From a virus, in the IMG/VR virus record IMGVR_UViG_3300000325_000020, positions 1 through 29,373 of that record: a stretch of DNA of 29,373 bases. The stretch is one strand, 5' to 3'. The notes under the pieces are model-generated. The model ran no database searches. It was not told where the DNA came from and saw only the letters and a program-made list of their open reading frames with translations. Of this stretch, positions 1 to 7,598 are shown piece after piece. A program made the translations under genes and the position numbers. Every line of letters starts with the position of its first letter. The stretch's first letter is position 1.

Positions 1-31
1 AAGTTGGACAATTTCTTTTATATTCTGCCAT
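1..31 (-). CDS. 5' end of an unidentified phage gene (partial)
   Basis: An ATG on the minus strand at 31-29 opens a frame that runs out of the window, reading MAEYKRNCPT. It sits 12 bases after the terminase stop, and a GAGGG ribosome site lies five bases before the ATG. In T4-like phages the gene after the large terminase is usually structural (sheath, tube or portal), but ten residues are too few to say which. Confidence 0.5.
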   Translation of the reverse strand, partial: MAEYKRNCPT

Positions 32-43
32 TTTACCCTCTTA

Positions 44-1621
44 TTATTTTATTAACCATGTTAAATTTTCTTTTTCTCCAGCAACTTCCATTTCCCAAGA
101 ATCATTTCTATTATCCATTGGTTGGTAAACTGCTTCGTAATCTAATGTTCTACTTAATACATCTTTCTGTAATGCTATTCCTTCTGATTTTAATCTTAAT
201 GCTGTATCTCTAACCCACATACCTATTGCAAGACTGATTGAAAGATCATCATTATATCCTTCCATTGCCTGTGCCTTAAAATTGTGGTAAATAAATACAA
301 ACAATTCTTCTATCAATCTAGATGAATGAACTATTACAGTTTTTTCTCTAAAATACTCTTCTAATTTTGCTATTACTAATGGTCGTGTTTTCATGGTCAT
401 ACTGAAACCCGGGACCATCTTTTGATCCATATTTCTATATTTATTTGATATTTGACGCTGAACATCCACGTAGTGTAAATCCTTACTCGTATAAAACAAA
501 TTATCATAATCTCTGTCTATAACTTGCTGTATTGCTGCCCAACCTATTGATGCATTTTCAATAACGAGTAACGCGTTGTTATATTCTACTGCAGTATTCA
601 TACATAAATTACCAAAATCTTTTGTGGATATTTTTCCTTTATATTCCGCTACTTGTTCCATTTTCTGTACATCTATTACGTGGAATGCTGAAAAGTCATT
701 ACCATCACCACGGGCAACGTCAGCACTCAATACATAATCTTGTGTGTAATCTGGTGGTCTCCATATCCATAAATTACTATCAAATCCCCTTTTTTCCATT
801 GGTTCTTCAATGTGGGTATTTTTATATTCTTCAAGTATAACACCATCAATTACAGTTTGACCAGATGTGATGAATGAGCAATCACATTCTTGTGCTGCCA
901 TTGAAGGACCTAATAGTTTATCTTGGTCATCTCTCCAATCTTGTTCCCTATCTGGGTGTACTGTCCAATGGAGTTTAATGAAATTCCAATCATTTTTCCC
1001 TTCTTCAGCTCCAGCCCATGTTTTATGAAACCAATTTCCTACTCCATTGGGTGTGCTTAATGCAATACATTGACCACCAGTAGATAAGGTACTTTGTGCC
1101 GCTGTCCATATTGCATCAATTTTTGGAATAAATGAGGCTTCATCGAGTATCAATAATGATAATGCTTCTGATCTACCACTATCTTCACCACTGGAAATTG
1201 CCTTTACTTGTGAACCATTTGAATATTTTAAAGATAATTTATTATCCTCCGTACAACTGGATTTTACCCAATTTGGAAGATTAGCATGCATAACTCGTAT
1301 TTTTGTTACGAGATTTTTTGCTGTATCCTGTTTGGTAGCAATAACCAATATATTCTTGTCTGTTTGAAAGGTCATCATCCATAATGAATAACCAGCTACG
1401 AGAGTGGATATTCCTAACTGACGAGCTTTGAGAATAATATTATAATTGTGCTTATTAAAATCTTCTAATGTTTTTTCTTGGAAATCATATAAGGAAAATG
1501 GAATTTTACCGTCTATTGGATGTTGAATGACAGCATACTTTTTTAGAAAGTATATTGGGTCTTTAGCACACTTTATGTATTCGGCCTTTATTATTTCTTT
1601 TATGTTTTGGCTATTACTCAT
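44..1621 (-). CDS. Terminase large subunit (DNA packaging ATPase/nuclease)
   Basis: This is the motor that packages phage DNA into the prohead. The 525-residue protein has the usual two-domain layout. In the ATPase half, a Walker A variant ARQLGIST (66-73) is of the T4 gp17 type, Walker B LLILDE is at 156-161, and the coupling motif ALSTPNGVGN is near 187-196. The C-terminal RNaseH-like nuclease shows acidic residues at D301 (SADVARGD), E355 (VIENAS) and D458/D459 (YNDDLS). The start directly abuts the stop of the preceding gene, implying translational coupling. Length and motifs are typical of a complete T4-like TerL. Equivalent to T4 gene 17. Confidence 0.95.
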   Translation of the reverse strand: MSNSQNIKEIIKAEYIKCAKDPIYFLKKYAVIQHPIDGKIPFSLYDFQEKTLEDFNKHNYNIILKARQLGISTLVAGYSLWMMTFQTDKNILVIATKQDTAKNLVTKIRVMHANLPNWVKSSCTEDNKLSLKYSNGSQVKAISSGEDSGRSEALSLLILDEASFIPKIDAIWTAAQSTLSTGGQCIALSTPNGVGNWFHKTWAGAEEGKNDWNFIKLHWTVHPDREQDWRDDQDKLLGPSMAAQECDCSFITSGQTVIDGVILEEYKNTHIEEPMEKRGFDSNLWIWRPPDYTQDYVLSADVARGDGNDFSAFHVIDVQKMEQVAEYKGKISTKDFGNLCMNTAVEYNNALLVIENASIGWAAIQQVIDRDYDNLFYTSKDLHYVDVQRQISNKYRNMDQKMVPGFSMTMKTRPLVIAKLEEYFREKTVIVHSSRLIEELFVFIYHNFKAQAMEGYNDDLSISLAIGMWVRDTALRLKSEGIALQKDVLSRTLDYEAVYQPMDNRNDSWEMEVAGEKENLTWLIK

Positions 1622-1996
1622 TTACTTTGCTACTTCCACAATTTTTATTCCAAAATACGTAGGTATAATTATAGATGCTGCTCCGTATGTGAAATATAGC
1701 CATTTATTTTCATACCACGAAGGCTTGGAAAGTTTCACTTGTTTTTCCAATAAATCATTACGTTCTTCTAATAATCCAATCTGTTCATCTTTCTTTAATA
1801 ATAAAGTAGAATCGGTTTTAGCCTGTTCATTATAACCAACCAGTAATTCTTCGTATATTCCAAGTTGCACAGATTTAGTGCTATCAGAATACTGAAGTTC
1901 TTTTATTTGATTTGCTATAGCCACTACCTGTTCGTCTGTAAAAGTCTGTTGCCCGAACAGAACAGTGGATAATAATACTATCCAAATATATTTCAT
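1622..1996 (-). CDS. Exported coiled-coil protein with C-terminal membrane helix
   Basis: The 124-residue protein starts with a short hydrophobic signal-like segment (about residues 1-16, MKYIWIVLLSTVLFG). A charged helical region follows, with a coiled coil around 55-90 (LLLKKDEQIGLLEERNDLLE), and a hydrophobic helix (about 100-118) lies near the C-terminus. This topology would place the coiled coil outside the cytoplasm, as in spanin-type lysis proteins, but no lipobox or classical Rz/Rz1 overlap is seen. It lies immediately upstream of the terminase. Function is unknown; a role in lysis or envelope contact is inference only. Confidence 0.7.
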   Translation of the reverse strand: MKYIWIVLLSTVLFGQQTFTDEQVVAIANQIKELQYSDSTKSVQLGIYEELLVGYNEQAKTDSTLLLKKDEQIGLLEERNDLLEKQVKLSKPSWYENKWLYFTYGAASIIIPTYFGIKIVEVAK

Positions 1997-1997
1997 A

Positions 1998-2276
1998 TTA
2001 TCTATGTAATACGTAGACTACACCGGTTTCACCAATTACTACTTTGTTTACTCCAATTGGATATAGTGTTTTCGTGTTTAATACTGTCGATGGTAGTGTT
2101 CCACCACCTGATCCGTGAACAACCACGTTTGTAGTATTTTCAACTATAAATGCAGCTCCAGCGTTTGATCCAGTGAATTCTACTGTTGTACTCGATAGTA
2201 CTTTTGTTATACCATTGTAATCACCAAGCTTTTGGTCTGTTGGTAATGATCTGAACATTGTCCCTGCATCTGCCAT
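1998..2276 (-). CDS. Small beta-rich phage protein, possibly structural
   Basis: The 92-residue protein is rich in Gly, Thr and Val with alternating hydrophobics (for example VVVHGSGGGTLPST), as in small virion decoration or fibre-associated proteins. It has no membrane segment and no recognisable catalytic motif. A clear AAGGAG site precedes the ATG. Its place between membrane proteins and terminase fits a late gene. I do not recognise the family. Confidence 0.65.
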   Translation of the reverse strand: MADAGTMFRSLPTDQKLGDYNGITKVLSSTTVEFTGSNAGAAFIVENTTNVVVHGSGGGTLPSTVLNTKTLYPIGVNKVVIGETGVVYVLHR

Positions 2277-2297
2277 TTAATTTCTCCTTATATATAA

Positions 2298-2612
2298 TTA
2301 TTTACTTTTGGAAAATTTCCTTAAAAATTCTGCTGCATCATCTGCGTCATCATTTTCAAAGGCTGTTTCCATTTTCTGGACATCTTTTTTAGTTTTAGTC
2401 AATTTCCGTTTTAATTTTGTTATTTCTTTCTTGTTTTTCTTCTTATTTTTCTGTAAAGTTTTTATTTCTTTTAGTACCACTTCTTCTTTTTTCTTGTTCT
2501 CTTTAATAACCCTCTTCAACTCTTTGGCTTCTTTTGATTTTTTTGCACTCAGTAATGTGCTCAACCCGAAAAGTCCTAAAATCGCAATAATTAACTTCTT
2601 TAACCATTCCAT
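2298..2612 (-). CDS. Membrane-anchored lysine-rich coiled-coil protein
   Basis: The 104 residues begin with one membrane helix (about 5-22, LKKLIIAILGLFGLSTLL). A long highly charged Lys/Glu coiled coil (25-85) and a short acidic stretch follow. The N-in anchor plus coiled coil is the topology of an inner-membrane spanin (Rz-like), though a cytoplasmic scaffold is equally compatible. The start overlaps the previous stop in TAATG, so it is translationally coupled to the small gene upstream. Confidence 0.7.
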   Translation of the reverse strand: MEWLKKLIIAILGLFGLSTLLSAKKSKEAKELKRVIKENKKKEEVVLKEIKTLQKNKKKNKKEITKLKRKLTKTKKDVQKMETAFENDDADDAAEFLRKFSKSK

Positions 2613-2920
2613 TATTCCATCTCCATTATTTTTTTATAAGTAGACTTACCTTCTAACTTCTTAGTTTTTGACGGTTCATCAAATTCACTATCCATTGGTT
2701 CTTTATATTTACCATATCCTTCACTATCACGTTTTATGTCCTCAGTAAAACCTTTGTCGAAAATATTTACAGTTTTAAAAAGTCTAAATTTAAGTGCTGG
2801 GCGATCATTTATCAATAAATCCCCCTTTTCATTCCATTTAATAGATTTAATTACTACTGGCTTATTCTTAAATTTACCCATTTTTACAGTGTCGCCTTTT
2901 TTAATCGGTAATTCAATCAT
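2612..2920 (-). CDS. Small SH3/KOW-like basic protein, intact copy next to a homing endonuclease
   Basis: The 102-residue protein has an N-terminal beta-type segment (IKKGDTVKMGKFKNKPVVIKSI) that looks like a small barrel. A basic, disordered tail follows. Its own ribosome site (AGGAG) lies inside the last codons of the homing endonuclease gene, and the two genes overlap in ATGA. A truncated relative sharing GD-x-x-K-x-GKFKN lies on the other side of the endonuclease (3710-3793). Function is unknown. Confidence 0.75.
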   Translation of the reverse strand: MIELPIKKGDTVKMGKFKNKPVVIKSIKWNEKGDLLINDRPALKFRLFKTVNIFDKGFTEDIKRDSEGYGKYKEPMDSEFDEPSKTKKLEGKSTYKKIMEME

Positions 2921-3708
2921 TTTTTGCTCCTACAATTATTGAAATGATATCGTTTCATATTAGTTACTCCTCCAGTTTTATCACAGTTAGGACAAGTATC
3001 TATTTTTTGTTTATGTATCCGTCCACAATTTTCAAAATGATATCGATGCATCAAATTTATTCCACCAACTACACCACATGATGGGCATTCAACTCTTGAA
3101 AATTTCATACCTGTTCTGCCAATGCTCATATTTCGACATCGTTCTTTAGATAATGGTATGCCCATTAACGCATCACTAATACTTTTACGATGAGATTCTG
3201 TTAATTTTTTTTCAGTAAGACCTTTGCTAATATTATTACAATGTTCTTCAGATTTAGTTACTCCAAACATTGTCTTACTAATATTTTTACGATGTTCATC
3301 AGATAAATTTCTACCCAGCAAGCCTTTACTAATATTCATAGAATGTTCTTTAGAACGAATTCTTCCTTTTAATGATTTGCCTTTTTTCTTATTTGATTCT
3401 TCCGAAAAAATATGATTAAATCCACCAGTAGTCATATTATATCCGGTTCCCTCATCCATAAAAGTATTATATTCTTTAATATAATATGATTCCATTTTAT
3501 TTAACTCATCCATAGAATTACACTCACATATAATACCCCACTTAAAATTTTCTATGCCATATTTACGAAGTGCATTATGAAAATAAAAATTTGAATTTCC
3601 ATTAAATGCGCTCTGGCAATGACCTTTTTTTCTATCTTCCAATGTCTTAATCGTCTGACCAATATAAGATTTATCATTTATTTCATTGTGTGCTCGATAA
3701 ATAATCAT
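2917..3708 (-). CDS. GIY-YIG homing endonuclease with NUMOD3 repeats and zinc fingers
   Basis: A free-standing homing endonuclease that would cut an uninterrupted allele and spread by repair. The GIY-YIG nuclease domain is at 1-96: IYRAHN, SYIGQT (14-19), R26, catalytic Glu in MESYY (about 73) and Asn in YNMTTGG. Several NUMOD3-type DNA-binding repeats follow (SEEHxxNISKG, SDEHRKNISK and similar, about 100-200). At the C-terminus two zinc-finger-like units CPxCG...H...C and CPNC...H...C occur. A GGAG ribosome site precedes the ATG. All key residues are present, so it is probably active. It sits between a stump and a complete copy of one small gene family, which marks the insertion point. Confidence 0.9.
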   Translation of the reverse strand: MIIYRAHNEINDKSYIGQTIKTLEDRKKGHCQSAFNGNSNFYFHNALRKYGIENFKWGIICECNSMDELNKMESYYIKEYNTFMDEGTGYNMTTGGFNHIFSEESNKKKGKSLKGRIRSKEHSMNISKGLLGRNLSDEHRKNISKTMFGVTKSEEHCNNISKGLTEKKLTESHRKSISDALMGIPLSKERCRNMSIGRTGMKFSRVECPSCGVVGGINLMHRYHFENCGRIHKQKIDTCPNCDKTGGVTNMKRYHFNNCRSKK

Positions 3709-3709
3709 T

Positions 3710-3793
3710 TTAATTTCTCCAGCTTATCATGAGATTTTTGAACTTCCCCGTTTTGATCACATCTCCCACGGAAACATCTATTGTAATTGCCAT
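3710..3793 (-). pseudogene. 27-residue stump of the SH3/KOW-like gene, cut off by the endonuclease insertion
   Basis: A 27-codon frame starts in a TAATG overlap with the preceding stop, so it occupies a normal gene position. Its residues 10-20 (GDVIKTGKFKN) match the N-terminus of the intact small protein at 2612-2920 (GDTVKMGKFKN). After GKFKN the similarity stops, six unrelated residues follow, then TAA and the endonuclease ATG. Third codon positions differ between the copies, so this is not a recent exact duplication. It is read as the severed 5' end of the ancestral gene. Confidence 0.75.
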
Positions 3794-4473
3794 TATTTTT
3801 TCCCCTTTGGTAATAAATCAACTAATTTATTTCCTTTCCATTCTCTACTATCTACTCTACCACCTATTCTATGGTCTACCCATTTTCCCCATAATTTTTC
3901 ATTTTTAGCAAATATAGACTGACCACCTTTTTGAACTTGTCTATATCCACTTGCACTTCCCATTTCCTTAGAACCCGGTTCTGGTGTTGGATCGATTCCA
4001 CCACTTTTAGTTCCCTCTGGAGGTGTAGTTGGTTTAATCAAAGTTTCCGACGTTGAATGGAAGTTTGAGGTTTCTGGTGGAATTGTATATTCTTGTTTTC
4101 TATGAAATCCGTGGATTCCATACATTCTCTGTTTTGGTGCTAATGGTGGAGTGTCGTCTCGTAATTCATTTGCCATTATTGATGCGTATTCTTCTGGACC
4201 ACTTAAATAACGATATACCATTGCTTTATCTCGTTCTGCCCGTTTTAAATTATTTAGACTTCCGTTACCACCGTAAATATTGTCCGATGCTGGAAAATCA
4301 ATTTGTGTCATACCACGAGTTAAACTTGCAGGTCCCACTACTCGTCTCTCTCCACGTTTAGTGTAAAGACCGTCTGGCCATCCATCTCCAATTTCACCTA
4401 AACCTGTACCATGTCCGCCAGCTGATGACCCTTCATTTATAAGTTTTAACATTTTCGTTTCAAATTTATTCAT
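3793..4473 (-). CDS. Unknown leader-tagged protein, glycine/proline-rich
   Basis: The 226-residue protein begins MNKFETKMLKLINE followed by GSSAGGHGTG. This is a short amphipathic leader ending in I-N-E before Gly, as in the tagged genes further upstream. The rest is rich in Gly, Pro and charged residues and probably largely unstructured, with no membrane segment. The start directly follows the TGA of the gene upstream. It could be a head-packaged or assembly protein; the body is not recognised. Confidence 0.7.
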   Translation of the reverse strand: MNKFETKMLKLINEGSSAGGHGTGLGEIGDGWPDGLYTKRGERRVVGPASLTRGMTQIDFPASDNIYGGNGSLNNLKRAERDKAMVYRYLSGPEEYASIMANELRDDTPPLAPKQRMYGIHGFHRKQEYTIPPETSNFHSTSETLIKPTTPPEGTKSGGIDPTPEPGSKEMGSASGYRQVQKGGQSIFAKNEKLWGKWVDHRIGGRVDSREWKGNKLVDLLPKGKK

Positions 4474-5043
4474 TCAATCTTCCAATAAGTTAGTCTTCCA
4501 CCATTCAGGTGATAAATTCTCTACATGAAGTCGCGGTCTACCTCCACTAAATTTTGGTGATTTCTTTGCGGGGTCTGATGTATTACGTATGTTATCTTCT
4601 ATACGACCTTCAGCGTCAATTCCAGATGCTACAGGTGGACCAGCAAATAATACATTCTTATCATCTACTCCCAACCATTTAATTACACTCCAACCTAAAT
4701 TTTCTATCACATCACGTAATCTGTTTTTATATTTTTTCTTAGCTCCGTATGAAATTGCTGGAACTTCTCTGTAGTCCATAGTATAATCTTCTTCTGGATC
4801 CATTGCACCGTCACTTAAAATATATCCAATTACCTTATATCCTAAATCATTCTGTAATTGCTTAACCCAGTCTTTGGTTTCTTGTTTATATTGATCCAAT
4901 GATTTGTAAAATGTTCCTGGACCGTCATCTACTGGTGCTTTTCTGGTACCTGCACCTTCTTTTATGATAGAAATTATATCATTTTCTACTATAAAATCTC
5001 CTATTTTATCACCACTAAACTCATTTAAAATCTTTTTATGCAA
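4474..5043 (-). CDS. Unknown protein with short ILNE leader, TTG start
   Basis: 189 residues beginning MHKKILNE. The start is a TTG, supported by GGAG seven bases upstream, and no in-frame ATG lies nearby. The middle (about 45-135) alternates helices and strands with YKVIGYILSDGAMDPEEDY and looks like a folded domain of unknown type. The ILNE leader fits the (I/L)-x-E pattern of the block. No catalytic motif was recognised. Confidence 0.7.
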   Translation of the reverse strand: MHKKILNEFSGDKIGDFIVENDIISIIKEGAGTRKAPVDDGPGTFYKSLDQYKQETKDWVKQLQNDLGYKVIGYILSDGAMDPEEDYTMDYREVPAISYGAKKKYKNRLRDVIENLGWSVIKWLGVDDKNVLFAGPPVASGIDAEGRIEDNIRNTSDPAKKSPKFSGGRPRLHVENLSPEWWKTNLLED

Positions 5044-5089
5044 TAATCTTCTCCAAGATATACTTTATCACTTATAAATATCAATTTAC

Positions 5090-5647
5090 TTAACTATTAG
5101 ACAATTCTTCCTCAACTTCTATTTTCATTTTGAGTAAATCTTTGAGTGCGTCATCTGCCATTTCTTTTACTTTCTCGTCACTTTGAGTCCATTTCTCTTT
5201 CTCTATTTCTACTGACTGGACTCCAACTTGATTGTAAAATTCGGGTGTGGTCTGTGTTTTCCAATCTTCTACACTTTCTATTTGTTCGTTTAACCATGAA
5301 AGTTTATTTTTCAACACTTTTTGATTTTCCCAATCTTCAAATGTTCCATCTACCCGAAGTTTATTCTCAAATTTTACTTGACAATCAAAACATTGATTGT
5401 ATAATCTATACATCTTATCATCAAGTTTCAATTTCATTATTTTATCACACTTTGGACAAAACCATGGCATCTTTGCTTCTTGTAATACCTCCATTCTTCC
5501 ATTTATTCTGTCTCTTTCGTCTTGTATCTCTTTTTTACGAGCTTTCTTTTCTTTTTTATCTTCCGTGACCACCATTATTCTTTTATTTGGCGTTTCATTT
5601 CGTAAAATGGATTCTCTTGCCTCTACGTGTCTTTGATGTTCTCCCAT
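5090..5647 (-). CDS. Zinc-ribbon phage protein
   Basis: The 185-residue protein has a central four-cysteine zinc ribbon, CPKC (64-67) and CFDC (86-89), flanked by charged helical regions. From memory, a protein with a WFCPKC...CFDC core is widespread in T4-like marine phages, without known function. It lacks the leader tag seen in neighbours. Zinc binding is inferred from the cysteine spacing; a nucleic-acid or assembly role is unproven. Confidence 0.75.
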   Translation of the reverse strand: MGEHQRHVEARESILRNETPNKRIMVVTEDKKEKKARKKEIQDERDRINGRMEVLQEAKMPWFCPKCDKIMKLKLDDKMYRLYNQCFDCQVKFENKLRVDGTFEDWENQKVLKNKLSWLNEQIESVEDWKTQTTPEFYNQVGVQSVEIEKEKWTQSDEKVKEMADDALKDLLKMKIEVEEELSNS

Positions 5648-5652
5648 AACCG

Positions 5653-6687
5653 TTACCTCAAATGTTTGTTTACTATTTTAACTGCCTCTAAAGCATGTTT
5701 TCGTGTTTGCTTTATCATTTCAAATGACTCTGGCGTTTCTGCTTTCTTAAATTTTGAATTCGATAATTGTTTCTTTGTTTGTTTTGCGTAATTACTTCTA
5801 ACATTCTTTATGAATTCCTTTGAGTTTTTCATATTACTCAATCCACCTTTACCAAGAACTCCATTTTGTTCTAATGTCTTTGCCATTCCTATAATTCCAA
5901 TACAGAAACTTTTTATGGATACATTTTCGGTATCTATTCCCTTATACTTAATAAGTAGTGGGTCAATCTTTATTTCTTTAATATTTATTTTTGGGTCGTT
6001 TAGTTTAACTAAAAAACGAGTTGCGTGATACATAAACTTACCAATATCTGTTGAAATTAACTTAAACTCTATTCCTTTTCTATTTCTTGACGTAACTAAA
6101 ATGTTATTCTTGAATCTTCCCAAAACCCCCTCTGTTCCAAATGACATTGTTACTGTATTTCCAAGAGCACTATATAAATTTCCAATAGTAAACCCCTTTA
6201 ATCCATATTGTGGCTTATATCTTCCACTCATCCAGTCTGTATATGGTTTGAATGTCAATATCAAATCAACTTGACTATAAACTTCCTCTCCCAAATTGAA
6301 AATTACTGAATTTCCTTTGGTGTGTAATGTATCAGTAATCTCTACGTTTTTTGGAGCCTTTGTTTTTACATAAGTAAGAAAAGTTTCAAGATATTTTCGT
6401 CTTATTGCATTTTCCTTCTTTCTAAAATCTTTTTGGTCTATAACTGAAATTGGTATTTCTACCAACATATCAATATCACCATATATTTTATCAACTTTAT
6501 GTTTCAAATCATGCTTATAGTAACTTGTAGATCCAACTGGAGTTAATTTACCAAGTGGTTGTAGTCCACTCGTTTTCAAAAAAACATTAAAATTTTTAAC
6601 AAACCTCTCAAACTCTTTTACTGACGCCTTCACTATCATTGGAGTTAATTTAGTTTTCTGGGTTTTTACTGTTTCCCATCCGCCCAT
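5653..6687 (-). CDS. DNA polymerase beta-type nucleotidyltransferase-fold protein
   Basis: The 344-residue protein carries the signature of the pol-beta/CCA/poly(A) nucleotidyltransferase fold. A Gly-Ser turn VGSTS (51-55) is followed by GDIDMLVEI (D71 and D73), and a third acidic residue sits in a later strand, SQVDLILTF (D141). All three carboxylates needed for two-metal catalysis are visible. The remainder is helical and lysine-rich. A second protein of the same fold follows directly (6691-7587). Substrate is unknown; tRNA or another RNA end, or a small molecule, are all possible. No leader tag is obvious. Confidence 0.75.
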   Translation of the reverse strand: MGGWETVKTQKTKLTPMIVKASVKEFERFVKNFNVFLKTSGLQPLGKLTPVGSTSYYKHDLKHKVDKIYGDIDMLVEIPISVIDQKDFRKKENAIRRKYLETFLTYVKTKAPKNVEITDTLHTKGNSVIFNLGEEVYSQVDLILTFKPYTDWMSGRYKPQYGLKGFTIGNLYSALGNTVTMSFGTEGVLGRFKNNILVTSRNRKGIEFKLISTDIGKFMYHATRFLVKLNDPKINIKEIKIDPLLIKYKGIDTENVSIKSFCIGIIGMAKTLEQNGVLGKGGLSNMKNSKEFIKNVRSNYAKQTKKQLSNSKFKKAETPESFEMIKQTRKHALEAVKIVNKHLR

Positions 6688-6690
6688 TTT

Positions 6691-7587
6691 TTATAACTCC
6701 TTTGGAATTGGGAATTTATATCTTGTTAGTGTAGTTTTGTATGCATCAAATATTTTCCTATTCAACTTTTTAAATAAAAAGTCCTTTGACTTCATCAACT
6801 TATATAATTTTTCAAATGAATCAATATCTTTAAACGTGCGTTTTGATCCGAATAAAAATTTTGCTAACTTATCCATATCCCCAATTACTTTTCTTATTTT
6901 TAGTTTAACTCGTTTTCCCTTTTCGTTTGTGGTAAAATCAACTAACTCTACACCATTTTTCCAATTCATTTGAAATTTTCTCTTAACGTCAGGATCTTTT
7001 GTTTTTAATATCGTTTGAGAAAAAATATCTGCAATTAATAAATTACGATATACTGCTTTGTATTTACTTCTATAATCTGATGCAGAAAGTGCTTTTTTCA
7101 TGAATTCTAAATCACCAATCATAACATCAATCTGAACATATCCAGGATCACCTAAATCATTTCCATCTTTATCTACAGCGTTTAGTTGAGTACCACTTTT
7201 ATCTACAAGTGGGGTGATGAAGTGAGCCTGTTTTAATCCCTTATTAATTTTATGATCCTTAATTTTAGTTCTACCTAAAAACTTATCTAACTCTCCCCAA
7301 AATTCAGTTGCTTCACCGTTAAACTTCATAATTTTAGCCATGACTGATACATCTACTGCAATATCAATATCCCCTAAAAATGGTTTTTTATAGTTTCCTA
7401 TGATTGTGTATTTTAATTTTTTTAGACCAGCATCTACGAGAGATTTTTTGATTGTAGCATCCAGATGTTCACTTGGGACTACTGAATTTACATCACTAAA
7501 AACATTACCACCTTCAAGTAATAAACGTTTAAAATGTCTCTTTATTTCTTCTCGTATTAATTTTCTTACACTATTTTCCGTTATCAT
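6691..7587 (-). CDS. Second pol-beta-type nucleotidyltransferase-fold protein, leader-tagged
   Basis: The start is the ATG at 7587, with GGGAG seven bases upstream; a TTG three bases earlier is less likely. The N-terminus MITENSVRKLIREEIKRHF continues to LLLE before GG, matching the long leader family of this block. The body shows the nucleotidyltransferase signature: IIGN, then LGDIDIAVDV (D73, D75) and a third carboxylate in VQIDVMIGD (D154). It diverges strongly from the preceding enzyme, so the two probably act on different substrates or as a pair. The leader suggests cleavage to a mature form. Confidence 0.75.
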   Translation of the reverse strand: MITENSVRKLIREEIKRHFKRLLLEGGNVFSDVNSVVPSEHLDATIKKSLVDAGLKKLKYTIIGNYKKPFLGDIDIAVDVSVMAKIMKFNGEATEFWGELDKFLGRTKIKDHKINKGLKQAHFITPLVDKSGTQLNAVDKDGNDLGDPGYVQIDVMIGDLEFMKKALSASDYRSKYKAVYRNLLIADIFSQTILKTKDPDVKRKFQMNWKNGVELVDFTTNEKGKRVKLKIRKVIGDMDKLAKFLFGSKRTFKDIDSFEKLYKLMKSKDFLFKKLNRKIFDAYKTTLTRYKFPIPKEL

Positions 7588-7598
7588 CAATTCTCTCC

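Noticed and set aside
44-1621. Plus-strand open frames across the window, for example 622-840, 1527-1835 and 28727-29089
   Set aside because: They lie opposite well-supported minus-strand genes, have no ribosome sites and low-complexity or Ser/Thr/Leu-rich translations typical of antisense frames.
5070-5080. T4 late-promoter-like TATAAATA at about 5073-5080 and 12214-12221
   Set aside because: Both are on the plus strand, where no genes lie, and AT-rich gaps give this octamer by chance. No clear minus-strand late promoters at proper distance were seen.
5044-5089. Weak promoter (TTGATA, 16 bases, TATATC) before the gene at 5043
   Set aside because: Poor -10 match and non-optimal spacing in an AT-rich gap; not enough to annotate.
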